DNA from: Euleptes europaea
Taxonomy: Eukaryota; Chordata; Lepidosauria; Squamata; Sphaerodactylidae
Direction of reading: 5' to 3'
DNA: 64,000 nucleotides
Assembly: GCF_029931775.1 (NCBI RefSeq)
Contig: NC_079324.1
Location: 59,837,268-59,901,267, forward strand
Below the pieces are notes generated by a model that did not search any database, was not told the origin of the DNA, and saw only the letters and a list, made by a program, of their open reading frames with translations. Numbering within the stretch: position 1 is the first letter of the stretch; each line of letters begins with the position of its first letter. A program made the translations under genes and the position numbers. This document shows, one piece after another, positions 31,781 through 42,975 of this stretch.

Positions 31781-32904
31781 TAAGCTACACCAGCCCACAG
31801 ATTATACAACATCTGTATATTAATATGGTAAGACAAGAGGGAACAGTCGTCATCCAAAAGATACTCCTCTGTGGCTCACTTCCGTTAGATTCTCACGAAC
31901 ACAAGTATTTGATTTGTTTTTTTGTTTTTTTAAGAGTCAGACTCTAGTCAGGGTGATGTATCCTAGCAGGCTGTTGGGTTTCTGTCCGCTCTTTAGCCAG
32001 ACTTGATATTTGCCAAGGTCTTGTCTGCACTATGCTGTAAGTGAGTGGCACGGTGCCATACAACATTGGTAGCAGAATATCTGCCTGCTGTGAAGGCACT
32101 GTACAGTAGGCGTGGCACTTGCATCCAGGCAGCGAGAGGTGCAATGAAGTGAGTGGTTTCTGTCTACGCAAGGTTTTTTTGTATCCCCACAGCATGCCAT
32201 GGTGACTTTGTCAAAGAGTTTTTTTGGGGGGTGACGTGTTGATCTGCAGTAGGAGAGTTAGATTTTAGTCCAGAATCACCTTAGAGACCTGAACCCCTTG
32301 GTGGCCTTTCTTTAAGGTGCTCTTTGTGCAAAGAGTGGAGGAAGACCTAAGCTGGAGTTAGGCAGCAACTCTTAAAGAGTTCAAGGTGGCACAACAGACG
32401 GCTTTCTCTTTCTATTCATGGGGTACACAGTTGGTTCTTTTGTCCAACTGGACAAGCAGGTTTAAAGAAGGGTGTGATCACTGCGGGTGATCCGTTCTCT
32501 GCCAGACCACTTTTAACTCCTTTTAAAAACATTTGTCTGTCTCTAGCCTCAACTAACTGTGTTTCTTTGGTACCAAGTCCATTGATTTCCCTGCTTGAGA
32601 TTGCAGCCCAAACCTCTCCGCATTCATACAAAGAGCAAGTTTAACTCCTATCAGTGGTCCCCGTGGCCTCAGCTTTCCTCAGGGAGACAAGCACAATAGG
32701 AGCAGGTCGGTTTTGAAACGGCTGCCCAGGAGCTTCTCCTTCACAAACCCCGTGAAAGAAGGGGAGCTTAGGAAGAGCACAGCGGGTCATGCCCGATGCC
32801 TGTGCAAACACCGGCAGCCTCAAAGCCCAGCTAATTATGATGCTGGTGGGAATCTGTTATCGGAGATCCCTCAGAATGTAACTTGGCTTCTGAAAGCATT
32901 GTAG
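31781..32904. other. Unassigned DNA, probable CCDC92 intron 1
   Basis: No exon or recognised repeat. Confidence 0.35.
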
Positions 32905-33290
32905 GATCATAGAATTGGAAGGTGCCATAGAGGCCATCTAGTCCAACCCCGTTTAATGCAGGATCAGCCTAGAGCATCCCTGACAAGTGCTTGTCCAGCC
33001 TCTGCTTAAAGACCGCCAGTGAGGAGGAGCTCACCGCCTCTCTAGGAAGTTGATTCCACTGTCGAACAAGTCTTACTGTAAATTTTTTTTTCTAATATCC
33101 AGCCGGTACTTTTCCTCCCACAATTTAAGCCCATTATTGCTACTCCTCTCTGCTGCCAACAGGAACAGCTCCCTGCCCTCCTCTAAGTGACAGCCCTTCA
33201 AATACTTAAAGAGAGCAATCCTGTCCCCACTCAACCTCTTCTCCAGACTGAGCATTCCCAACTCCCTCAGCCTTTCCTTGCAGTGCTTGA
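32905..33290 (-). mobile_element. CR1 LINE 3' end, older subfamily
   Basis: Terminal repeat side GATCATAGAATTGGAAGGTG. The - strand remnant reads RELFLLAAE, then NNGLKLWEEKYRLDIRKK. Ends at an inverted copy of its own 5' part. Confidence 0.8.
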
Positions 33291-33342
33291 GGAAAGGCTG
33301 AGGGAGTTGATAATGTTTAGTCTGGGGAAGAGGCATCCTTAG
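33291..33342 (+). mobile_element. Inverted CR1 fragment abutting the CR1 above
   Basis: AGGAAAGGCTGAGGGAGTTG is the reverse complement of text 30 bp to its left, across a loop of about 11 bp. It is a fold-back duplication of the CR1 5' end, not a plain twin-priming inversion, because both strands carry the same segment. Confidence 0.65.
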
Positions 33343-34094
33343 GGGAAACCCAATGTGAATTGTGACTGTGTTACAAGGAAGGGAACATTACCCCTCCTCT
33401 TCCCCCACCTGCCCACACGGTTTCCCTAATTAGAAAACTGAAGAACCCCCCTCCCTGCCACCTTTAGTGTTTAAAATGTGGGGGGAGGGATGTAGTCTTT
33501 TTGCTCAGTACTGTGGCACCAGTCTCCCCCCCCCCAAACTTTGTATCTAAATTACACCGCATGGATGTCATGTGTCTAAAATACCCTCTGGAAGCTGCTT
33601 GCTTCTCTTCCTCAGCAGGTTCTTTGTTTTGAGACAGTACCCAGAAGAGGATCAGGCCCCGAGTTTGCAAGATCAGATGTAGGGCGCAAGAGAGATGTTT
33701 TGCTTCCTGAAGGAGTCTTGCAAACCACTCTTTCCCTGAGCGTGAAGAGAAGGTGACCCTGTTCTTTCAACACCAGATGCGGTTCAAAGAATGTCATTTT
33801 CCCCCTTTCTCTGAAAACAGCTCTCCTTCCCGTCCCCTCTTTTTATTTTCTTCCTGCAAAGCACTTACTTAAAGTAACTTGCACTGGAGGAGATGTCAGA
33901 AGTGAGCTATAAATAGGCACTTTTAAAAATTCAGCCACTGGGGGCTGCTTGGAAGCACTCAGAAAGGGTGGGGCATCTTTGCTGCATCTCTGAAGCAGGC
34001 AGACTGAAACCATTTCTAATTAAATTTTCAAGCGTTCAGGTAGCTGGGTACAGACTGGACAGCTCCTTTCTGGATGCAGTTTTTGGTGGTGACT
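33343..34094. other. Unassigned DNA, probable CCDC92 intron 1
   Basis: No exon or recognised repeat. Confidence 0.35.
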
Positions 34095-34825
34095 CTTGTA
34101 TTTCAAGAGTCTGCAGATATCTCATCTTTTAACTTTGGTAGCTAAAAAGGCAAATGGGATCTTGGGCTGTATCAACAGAAGTATAGTGTCCAGGTCACAC
34201 AAAGAGATGGTATTGCTTTACTCTGCTCTGGTTAGACCTCACCTAGAGTACTGTGTTCATTTTTGGGCACTGCAATTTAAGAAGGATGTAGACAAGCTGG
34301 AATGTGACCAGAGGAGGGCAACAAAAATGGTGAGGGGTCTGGAGACCAAGTCCTATGAGGAAAGGTTTAAGGAGCTGGGTATGTTTAGCCTGAAGAGGAG
34401 AAGACTGAGAGGGGATATGATAACCATCTTCAAGTACTTGAAGGGCTGTCATATGGAGGATGGTGCTGAGTTGTTTTCTGTTGCCCCAGGTCGGACCAGA
34501 ACCATCAGGTTGAAATTAAATCAAAAGAGTTTCTGTCTAGACATTAGGAAGAATTTTCTAACAGTTAGAGCGGTTCCTCAGTGGAACTGGCTTCCTTGGG
34601 AGGTGGTAAGCTCTCCTTCCCTGGAGGTTTTTAGATGGCCATCTGTCAGCAACGCTGATTCTATGACCTTAGACAGATGATGAGAGGGAGGGCATCTTGG
34701 CCATCTTCTGGGCATGGAGTAGGGGTCACTGGGGTGTGTGTGAAGGAGTTATTAATTTTCTGCATTGTGCAGGGGATTGGACTAGATGACCCTGGTGGTC
34801 CCTTCCAAATCTATGAGTCTATCTT
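34095..34825 (+). mobile_element. CR1 LINE, longest copy in the window
   Basis: An open frame of 194 codons (34096-34680) encodes the ORF2 C-terminal end: [69 protein letters not shown]. The 3' UTR ends near 34823 (CTATGAGTCTATC). 5'-truncated, hence inactive. Confidence 0.9.
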
Positions 34826-35104
34826 CCAGGGTCAATATTGGAACTGCTCAGAAGATATTTCAATCCAGAGCATTTTTTTAAAACCTGAAAATTTTAAGAA
34901 TGCAAACAAACTAGGAGAGAGATTACTCTAGCTAATCCAAAAGCTTGGAGGAGAATTTTCATAAGGCTGCTCCTGAATTGCAAAATTGGAGGGAGGGTGG
35001 GCACCAGCTTCACCATCACAATTGGAACTGCTCTACACGTGATTACACAGAGCAGGGTGGTAGAATTCTGGATCGTGCTCCTTCAGGGTGCAGGGGGCGT
35101 ATAT

Positions 35105-35350
35105 TTGAATTCACCCTAGTAGTTAGAATGTCAGACTAGGATCTGGGAGTGGGGAGAGAGCCAGGTTCTGGGAGTGCCGGGTTCGAATTCCCACTCTGCC
35201 ACAGAAGCTTGCTGGGTGACCTTGGGCCAGTCTCAGCCTCACCTCACAGGGTTGTTGAGAGGATAAAATGGAGGGGAGGAGAACAATGTACGCCGCTTTG
35301 GGTCCCCCCCCCCCAGGGGAAAGGTGGTGGGTAAATGAATTAAATAGCAA
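35105..35350 (+). mobile_element. tRNA-derived SINE (type B)
   Basis: The B-box region GGGTTCGAATTCCCACTCTG, the GTTGTTGAGAGGATAAAATG block, then GGGTAAATGAATTAAATAG. It has a short duplication of the CTGGGAGTG phrase in the head. Confidence 0.75.
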
Positions 35351-36514
35351 CAACAAAAATCTCCGTGCATGTAGTAATGTAGCACATTGGGAAGATGGCT
35401 ATATCTTTTGGTCTGAGAAGCAGAGTTTTTTGGGGGGTTTTAACCTTCACATTTGTTGAATAAAATTTTAGAATGGCCGATCTGGAGGAGTCACACACAG
35501 TTTTGTCTTGTTTTTCACGTGGAGCTTTTTTCCTGTTGCTGATGTTGTGGTTGTCAGCATGTGAGGTCCGGTTTGTGAGTGCAGAGGAATGGGGTGGTGG
35601 AACGGCCAGGTGAAGGCCTGCCCTGACTACACCTTGAGGTTTGCCCCAGGTCTGTATAATTAGACACGAGTTTTGAGTTCCAGGCAGGGGATTCCATTCC
35701 CAGGAGGATGGGCCCTGATTTGGACTGAGTTCCCAGGGTTGGTGGGGGGGACACGGCTTGTTTTCTCTGCTAGGCTTCTGAGCAGTTATCTCCGCTGCTG
35801 GTGAGCGTGCCTCCTCTTAATTGCTCTTCCTTGCTTCTATATTGGTGGCTTGTCAGAGACACTAAAAATAACTTTGCAGCAATATTAAGACCTGAGATGC
35901 CCAGAGGTCGGTTGAAGGGATACTAGAGCAGTCTGTCTGGGAAAGACGATGTGTTGTTCAGTGTTTTTTTTTAAAAAAAAAAAGATGGGGGGAAAAACCC
36001 TGGTGTATGTTCTTGTGGAAAGAACAAGCTTCCCGAAAGGCTGGATTTATCTTTTCAAAGGATGCCCGCGCACTTTGCTGGTAAGATATGCCTTGCAAAA
36101 AGGCCCAGAGCTTGACAGATTAAATGTTACGTTGCGGTGCTGGTAGGAGGAGAGCTAGCAACAGTGTCTAGGCACCAACTGCCTTGGATTTTTCATGCTG
36201 TGCCGTCTCTTCAATTTTTAAGAAACCTTCGGTGGTTTTCTTTTTTTTTTTAATGCCAAGATTTTTTGGGTTGCACTGAAATATGAGAGGCGCGCCATAA
36301 AGCCAGCAGTACAAATGTGTTGTGTCTGTATCATTCACTGGTTCCAAAAGTGGGACACCAAAGTACTTCAAGGCTCTTGGCAGTCACTGCTGCAAAATTT
36401 CACCCCCTTCCGAATTATTCCCACTTCATCAGTTACCTTTACAGATACTTCTTTCTCACAGGCACCCTAGGCTGGAAGCAAATTTGGATTCTGTTGTTGT
36501 ATGGGACATGTATC
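35351..36514. other. Unassigned DNA, probable CCDC92 intron 1
   Basis: No exon or recognised repeat. Confidence 0.35.
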
Positions 36515-36692
36515 TATCCCCACTCCTACACATGAAGCCAGCTGGGTAACCTTGTGCTAGTCACACTCTCTCAGCCCCACCTACCTCACAGGATATCTGT
36601 TGTGGGGAAGGGAAGGTGATTGTAAGCTGGTTTGATTCTCCCTTAAATGGTAGAGAAAGTCGGCATATAAAAAACAACTCTTCTTCTCATTC
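36515..36692 (+). mobile_element. tRNA-derived SINE (type A), head lost
   Basis: Enters at CCACTCCTACACATGAAGCC and runs to AAAACAACTCTTCTTCTC. Confidence 0.75.
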
Positions 36693-37524
36693 TCTTTAAT
36701 CCAGACAGGAAGGAGGTGGTGGTGGCCATGGCTAGAATTATTGACAAATTTTATGTTGCTCTAGGAAGCAGCCCAAAATATTTAGGAGCTATTTTTCAAC
36801 CATCAGGGTTTTTTATTTTAATGGCCCGGTTTTTAAATTATTGCTACCATAAAACCTAACCATTTCTCATAATTTTTTTGAAGCAATGCTAATTTCTCAT
36901 AAGCCCATGATTGCTTTATAAAGCTCCATTTAGTTGAATCTTGGCGCCGGTAACCAGCTAAGAAATGAATTCATCCAGCATCAACACTGAATGGCATAAA
37001 ATTAAGTTTATATATAAACAAGCAATGGTAAGAACTTCATGCATCTTATTTTTATGTCATTCAACAAAATATTGTGATGCAAAATGATAAATAAGGTTTG
37101 TACTTGCACTGAGAAATACCGAGAGATGCTACAATAAAATAATTGTTGCAAAGACTAGGAACTAGAATGAAATTTCTTGGTGACCCGGTGCCTGGGATTT
37201 GTCAAGTCCTGTGGTAAATTCTGGCAAAGTGACTCCTTTCATTTTAAACTGTTGGTCCTATACTTGCCCGAAGCTGCCCAAGTTAAATTGCCCATTGGTC
37301 TTTAGCTGAGGTGTCGTGAAACACAACTTGGTTGTCCCATCCATCTTCCTAAGGTGGGTCACCCAATAGAAAGGGAGAGGGAAGAATGGAGAGAGAAGAA
37401 CATTAGAAGTGTATCCCATGGTGCACGTTGGAGCTTGGCCTGGTATGATGGATGACTGCAGAAACAGACTTTTTAAAGATATATTTCAAATATTTATATA
37501 TTGTACTCTCAATTTTTTATTTTG
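36693..37524. other. Unassigned DNA, probable CCDC92 intron 1
   Basis: AT-rich; no exon or recognised repeat. Confidence 0.35.
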
Positions 37525-37775
37525 CTGTCACGACACAGCTGGCTTATGGGGTTTTCAAGGCAAGAGACGTTCAGAGGTGGTTTGCCACTGCCTGCTTCCA
37601 TGTCACAACCTGGCAGTCCTTGGAGGTCTCCCATCCAAATACTAGCCAGGGTCAGGGCTGTGTGTGTGTGACTTGCCCAAGGTCACCCAGCAAGCTTCCA
37701 TGGGGCAAGTGGGGATTTGAACCTGGGTTTCCCAGGTCCTATTCTGACACATTAACCACCATACCACACTGGTCT
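37525..37775 (-). mobile_element. Composite SINE: tRNA head + 5S rRNA middle + Bov-B-like tail
   Basis: On the - strand: tRNA-like head (CCAGTGTGGTATGGTGG side, B box GGGTTCAAATCCCCACTTG), then TGGGTGACCTTGGGC, then 5S-like TAGTATTTGGATGGGAGACC, then CTCTTGCCTTGAAAACCCC. It shares the tRNA-5S junction with 57131-57395. Confidence 0.7.
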
Positions 37776-38129
37776 CATCGTACTCTCAGTAGCACTGTTT
37801 AAATTAGTTAGACATCCTTTTCTCCCTGAGTTTCTGAGCTGCTTTGAACAATGGGGTTTACATTGGCACAGGATTACAGCATCCAGCAGGTCTGATCAGA
37901 ATTTGTCAGATTGTGTTAATTTCATCCACAATGGTTGATTACTGTCAGTGAGGTGGTTTCACTTACCCAAATTGTTTTAAGAAAGGGAGGGGTTGATTGG
38001 GAGACTGTGAAAGAGAATCACGAATAGTGTGTTTAAATTGCCGAATTCGAAAAGATTGGGGAGAAGAATGTATTGTTAATGATTCTTCCCCATCCAAGCT
38101 CAGTTAGTTTATTCTTAAAAGAGCATCGC

Positions 38130-38335
38130 ACAGCAGCCAGAACTATTGAACACTGAATCAGACCCTTGGTCCATCAAAGTCAGTATTGTCTACTCAGACT
38201 GGCAGCAGCTCTCCAGGGTCTCAGGCAGGGGTCTTTCACATCACCTACTTGCCTAGTCCCTTTAACTGGAAATGCCAGGGATTGAACCTGGGACCTTCTG
38301 CATGCCAAGCAGATGTTCTACTACTGAGCCACGGC
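38130..38335 (-). mobile_element. tRNA-derived SINE (type C)
   Basis: ACTGAATCAGACCCTTGGTCC through to the tRNA-head side GAGCCACGGCCC. Confidence 0.75.
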
Positions 38336-38769
38336 CCATTCAGACATTTCATGCCAGAAGCGAAGTCCACTAATAAAGGCAGATGTATTTGGGTGGTCCA
38401 TACCTTCAGTGGGTGTTGGGCCTTCAGCCAGCTGAGTGTCAAGCCACCATTTTATTTATCTGACTGGCTGTCGTTTGAGAAATACACTTTCTTCAACCTC
38501 GGATCCTCAGCTCCCTGCTTTTGTCTCTGTTACCCAAAGCTGATATTGTGGATTGGAACACAAATATGTGAACAAATATTTCTGACTGTCTCCAAAAATG
38601 TTGATCTCCTTCAGATGAGAGAAATCTCAAACTGGAATCTGTTTTGGCTTGTGTTGCTAAATCTTCATTAACTGAGTAGCATTTCTTCTGAAGTAGGAAA
38701 CTGTTTAGAAATTTTACCTTTCTGTATTTTTATTTACTTTATTTGAAGTCTTTCTCACTGAGACTCTAG

Positions 38770-39004
38770 TAGGGATGCCAGCCTCCAGGTGGGATCTGGG
38801 GATCCCCTGGAATTACAGCTCATTTCTAGACAACAGATTTGTTCCCCTGGAGAAAAGAGATGCTTTGGAGAGTGAACTCTATGGCATTGTATCCCACCGA
38901 GGTCCCTGTCCTCCCCAACTCTCCAGGAGTTTCCCAACCTGGATCTGGCAACCTTACCCCCCCCCCATCCCCTGCTAGTGGTCAGGAAGAACCTGGCAAC
39001 CCTA
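38770..39004 (+). mobile_element. hAT-type MITE ('GGTTGCC' family) with 8-bp TSD
   Basis: TIRs TAGGGATGCCAGC and CCTGGCAACCCTA. Flanked by GACTCTAG (38762-38769) and GACTCAAG (39005-39012), 7/8. Confidence 0.8.
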
Positions 39005-39104
39005 GACTCAAGGTAGACTACACAGTGTAAGTCAATGAAACCTGTAGGATGAAACATCTAATAAGCAATGTAATAGGACTAGGATTACTGAAATCTGAAA
39101 CAAA

Positions 39105-39155
39105 TCAAAGACCACGGTTACACAGCCCGAATAACCTACAAGAACCAAATCAAAG
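39105..39155 (-). mobile_element. Penelope-like terminal fragment
   Basis: GACCACGGTTACACAGCCCG, then AACCTACAAGAACCA, is the reverse complement of the terminal block at 19600-19640. Confidence 0.55.
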
Positions 39156-39854
39156 AATATTATACACATGTTAAATAGAGCAAAAAATGGTATCAACAGC
39201 AAGAACAGGATAATACATATAGCAAACAGGTAATATATACTACATGTCCTGCTTACCAGGTTGGAGACAAAGCCCTGGACAACCACAGAGCTTCACAGCA
39301 ACAGTGCCTGGCTGGGGGGATTCAGCAGTCAGGTCCGAAGGCAGCAAGGTTCAGCAAACTCAAGCAACTGATAAGGTCATCAGCAACTACAGACACACTG
39401 ATCCCACACTCACTGCAGGCTTATATAGGAAGTTTCCCTGCAGGTGATGCTGAGTCTAGCATTAGGCTCATGCTGCAAGCTGAGTCAGCTCTTCTAATTT
39501 GAGGAGTAGCAGGGCCCAGATCCTGCAGTAACTTATTGGCTTGACCCGGTGCTTCCTTAGCAGAGGGGAGGCTTCAGGTTGCTAGGTGAGCACCCCTGCA
39601 CCTGGCCTCAGCCCTAGTTCCTTGCCTTCTCTGCCCCAAGGGAGACCATGGTGGTTTGGGCAGTGGGTGGGTCCATGGTGGGGCCCTGCTGGTGCTGATT
39701 AAGGTTCCCTTTGGGGATGCACTGGGGAACCGGCAGGGCCTGTAAGACAGAACTTTCCCACCAGGCCTTCAACTGAGGACAGTTGCAGATTCCATCATTA
39801 CTGGCCTCCCCCACCCTTCCAACATGAGAGGAAGGGGTGCCACGTGTATAGTGC
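39156..39854. other. Unassigned DNA, probable CCDC92 intron 1
   Basis: No exon or recognised repeat. Confidence 0.3.
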
Positions 39855-40014
39855 CCACAGTTTAGTAATTTGCACACCATCTTTGTTATGGGGTTTGGGG
39901 ATTTTATTGTTTTTATTGTTTTAATGGATTGTATGTTATGTTTTACTGATGTTACCCCGCCCTGAGCCAGCTTCCTGGGGAGGGCGGGATACAAATTTGA
40001 AAAATAAATAAATA
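39855..40014 (+). mobile_element. L2-like LINE 3' tail
   Basis: TTTTATTGTTTTTATTGTTT, then CCGCCCTGAGCCAGCTTCC, GGAGGGCGGGATACAAAT and an AAATAAATAAATAA tail. Confidence 0.65.
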
Positions 40015-40149
40015 ACTCCACCTCGCGGGGAACATCTGCCAGGGTGGGGCTGAGGGGCAAGTCCTCCTTCTTCGATGAGGACATCCTTCCATGGTAACCC
40101 AGGGTGGTCCATGGCATATACACGGTGATATAGCTCACAGTCCTATTAC

Positions 40150-40400
40150 CTTTATAAAAGCTCCTTCCTAAACCATCTTGTTTTACATAGTTTGGGAAAT
40201 GCCTGAAGTGTGGGGGTCTTCCTGACCTCCTCAGGCAGACCATTCCGTAAGGTGGGGGCCATGACAGAGAAGGCACGTGTACGGGCTGTTATTGGTCTTG
40301 CCCATTTGCAAGGTGGCCCCCACAGAGGCTGCAGTAACCTGAATGGCACCCACTGTCTGCATCCTCTGTACTCTGCCCAATAAATAGTTTCAGACTTCCA
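40150..40400 (-). mobile_element. L2-like LINE ORF2 C-terminal fragment
   Basis: The - strand frame gives ARPITARTRAFSVMAPTLRN then GLPEEVRKTPTLQAF, the L2 C-terminal pattern. Opposite orientation to the tail at 39855-40014, so a separate insertion. Confidence 0.65.
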
Positions 40401-41054
40401 AATGACACCCCCCATAGGCATCATCATCCCAGAAGCTAAATTAGGAGCGCAAGCAGTCTGCACTCAATAAAAGATTTTAATGAGCTAATTTCTTTGTTTG
40501 TAGGAGCAACAAATGCTGGCATGTACTGGAAATGCAACCAGGGTAATGGATAGGGCAATCCGAGAGGCCCGGCCACCCTTTCAAATTTCAGTGGGAATCA
40601 ATTCAAAATTAATTCTGTGCAACTTGCATGGAAAGAAACCCCTCCCCTGGCAGTTAGAAATCCTCTGTCTCAGGCCATGGTTGGCTGGGCGAATCATGCC
40701 ATGCCTAGGAAAGGGGCGCTGCTTTCCCGCTACAGACACCCGCTCAGCGGGGATTCAGAGAGCACTTAAAGAGTCAGATGATGCAGCAAAGCTTTTAGCT
40801 CTGCGACCATGGCTGGCTCCGGCAGGAGGCTTAATGTAGCAGAGAATATTGACAGCCCTGGCAGAGGATGGCGCCTCAAGGCCACAAGCAGAGCAGAGCA
40901 ATCTACTCGAAAGGGGCCCTCGGTCCTGGGGGTTGCTAGGCTTTGGCGCGAGAGGAGAGATGCTGCTTTGAAATAGTTCAGAGATGCGTGCACTGCGTTT
41001 GATACGAGAACTGCATTGCTTCTTTCTTTTAATGTGGAATGCATTTTGGGGAGG
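40401..41054. other. Unassigned DNA, probable CCDC92 intron 1
   Basis: No exon or recognised repeat. Confidence 0.35.
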
Positions 41055-41270
41055 GGCCGTGGCTCAGTGGCAGAGCATCTGCTTGGCATGCAGAACGTCC
41101 CAGGCTCAATCCCCAGCATTTCCAGTTAAAGGGACTAGGCAATTAGATGATGTGAAAGACCTCTCTCTGCCTGAGACCCTGGAGAGCCGCTGCCGGTCTG
41201 AGTAGACAGTACTGACTTTGATGGACCAAGGGTCTGATTCGGTATAAGGCAGCTTCATGTGTTCATGTGG
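41055..41270 (+). mobile_element. tRNA-derived SINE (type C), full length
   Basis: GAGGGGCCGTGGCTCAGTGG (A box), CCCAGGCTCAATCCC (B box), and the GGCAGCTTCATGTGTTCATG 3' end. The best copy of its family here. Not a tRNA gene. Confidence 0.85.
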
Positions 41271-41633
41271 GACTGGACCTGTCCCCGGAGGGAGACTGCT
41301 TAAATGGTTTGGTTTTGTGCTTTTCCTGAGCCTGATGCTCAGATTGGCAGGTGGCTTACTGAAGGGCTCTAAGCTTGAAAGCGGCAAGGGTTGTCTGTCA
41401 GTTCTGCTAAGCCTTCGTCTCAAATGTAGATGTGGTGACCACAGGACCCCTTCTTTTAATCATCTGGCTGAGCCTCTGCTGGTTGGAACCATTGTCTCGT
41501 GACCCTGCGGCAACTGCAGAAATCGAAAGTCCACCTTCCCTTCAAAGGAGAAAGGCATCAGTGGAAGGCATTTGTGACTTCCGTCTCAGGCTAAGCCATG
41601 GCCACTGGCTCTCAAATACCTGTTCCGCCAGGA

Positions 41634-42388
41634 CAGGGGTCTGCAAACTCATTAGTCAAAAGAGCCAAATATCAACAGTACAACGATTGAGATTTCTTTT
41701 GAGAGCCAAATTTCTTAAACTTAAACGATATAGGTAGGTACCCTGTTTATTAACTTAATAAACTTTAATTAAAGTTTTAAGTCTTAATTAAACTATAGGT
41801 ACACTGAATAAAACTTGATATCATACTTAATAGTGATCTTATTGATAAAAATTAAATTGTAAGTCCCTGTCATTTCCCCCTCCCCGTACGGAGTCCTCGT
41901 CTGGAGGCCTGGTCTACCGCCATAAAAGCCTATTGGTAGACCTGGCCTCTGAAGGGGGACTTTTTCCCCTCCTCGGAGTCCAGGTCTACTGGCAAGAAAG
42001 CCAGTGGGTAGACATGGCCTCCCAATGGGACTCAGCCGGAGGCCAGGTCTACCAAAGGAAGCCCGCCCCGCCCAACAGCTGATAGGCAGGCGGGGGGGGG
42101 GGCAGGAACCGCCGAGCCACCCGCCCAGCAATCGCGCGGCTAGAGGGGAGGGAAGGCTTTAGCCTCCCAACCATTGAGGGCAAGGGAAAGGGGGACCCGG
42201 CCATTCTCCATGGTGGGGGTGAGGAAGAGACAGCGCGCCCGCTCGCCTGCTCTCTCGCGCTTGCTCTCTCTCAGGCGCGCCGGCTCCGCAGCCTGGCTGC
42301 CGGCACGAGCGGGCACGAGAGCAGGGGCTCCGAACCAACGGGCCAAAGAGCCGCATGCGGCTCGGGAGCCTCAGTTTGCAGACCCCTG
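41634..42388. mobile_element. Non-autonomous hAT element, 755 bp, with CpG-rich interior
   Basis: Perfect 16-bp TIRs CAGGGGTCTGCAAACT / AGTTTGCAGACCCCTG. It is flanked by CGCCAGGA (41626-41633) and CACCAGGA (42389-42396), 7/8. An AT-rich left third is followed by a GC- and CpG-rich right half with repeated AGGCCTGGTCTACC-like phrases. No transposase. Small open frames in the GC-rich half are chance. Confidence 0.85.
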
Positions 42389-42509
42389 CACCAGGAGATC
42401 ACCTGGTTCAGCCAGCTAATCTGTTGCTGCTGACTCCAAGTCTGTCAAATCAGAGGGGAAAAACAAGTTCCCTCTGGAGTCTCTTCTGCTGCACGTCCCT
42501 GTGATACTC

Positions 42510-42972
42510 TGGGCGCTTTCACACATGCTGAATAATGCACTTTTAATACACTTTATCAATTGTTTTACAAACAGATTTTGCCATTTCACACAGTAAAAGC
42601 CAGTGTGATGTAGTGGTTAAGAGCGGTGGTTTGGAGTGGTGGAGTCTGATCTGGAGAACCGGGTTTCATTCCCCACACCTCCACATGAGCGGTGGAGGCT
42701 AATCTGGTGAACTGGATTTGTTTCTTCGCTCCTACACATGAAGCCAGCTGGGTGACCTTGGGCAAGTTATAGTTCTATTAAGAGCTCTCTCAGCCCAACC
42801 TACCTCACAGGATGTCTGTTGGGGGGGGGGGGAAGGTGCTTGTAAGCCGGTTTGAGTCTCCCTTAAGTGGTAGAGAAAGTCAGCATATAAAAACCAACTC
42901 TTCTAAAATCCAGCTGCAAAGGGCATTAAAAGTGGATTGAAAGTGCATTATTTGGCATGTATGAAAGCACCC
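42510..42972. mobile_element. Harbinger-type MITE split by a SINE
   Basis: TIRs GGGCGCTTTCACACATG and its counterpart CATGTATGAAAGCACCC. TCT flanks both ends (42507-42509 and 42973-42975). A 3-bp duplication and GGG-initial TIR suggest PIF/Harbinger. Confidence 0.7.
42598..42904 (+). mobile_element. tRNA-derived SINE (type A), full length, inside a MITE
   Basis: AGCCAGTGTGATGTAGTGG head to the AACCAACTCTTCT end. It interrupts the Harbinger-type MITE. Confidence 0.85.
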
Positions 42973-42975
42973 TCT

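Noticed and set aside
34096-34680. 194-codon frame as a host gene
   Set aside because: It is the CR1 LINE ORF2 C-terminus, 5'-truncated and followed by the CR1 3' UTR.
41055-41130. tRNA gene-like sequence (A and B boxes)
   Set aside because: It is the head of a type C SINE with a full SINE body and tail; the same applies to all type A, B and D heads.
42140-42419. Arg/Ala-rich open frames
   Set aside because: They lie in the GC-rich interior of a non-autonomous hAT element; no transposase similarity.
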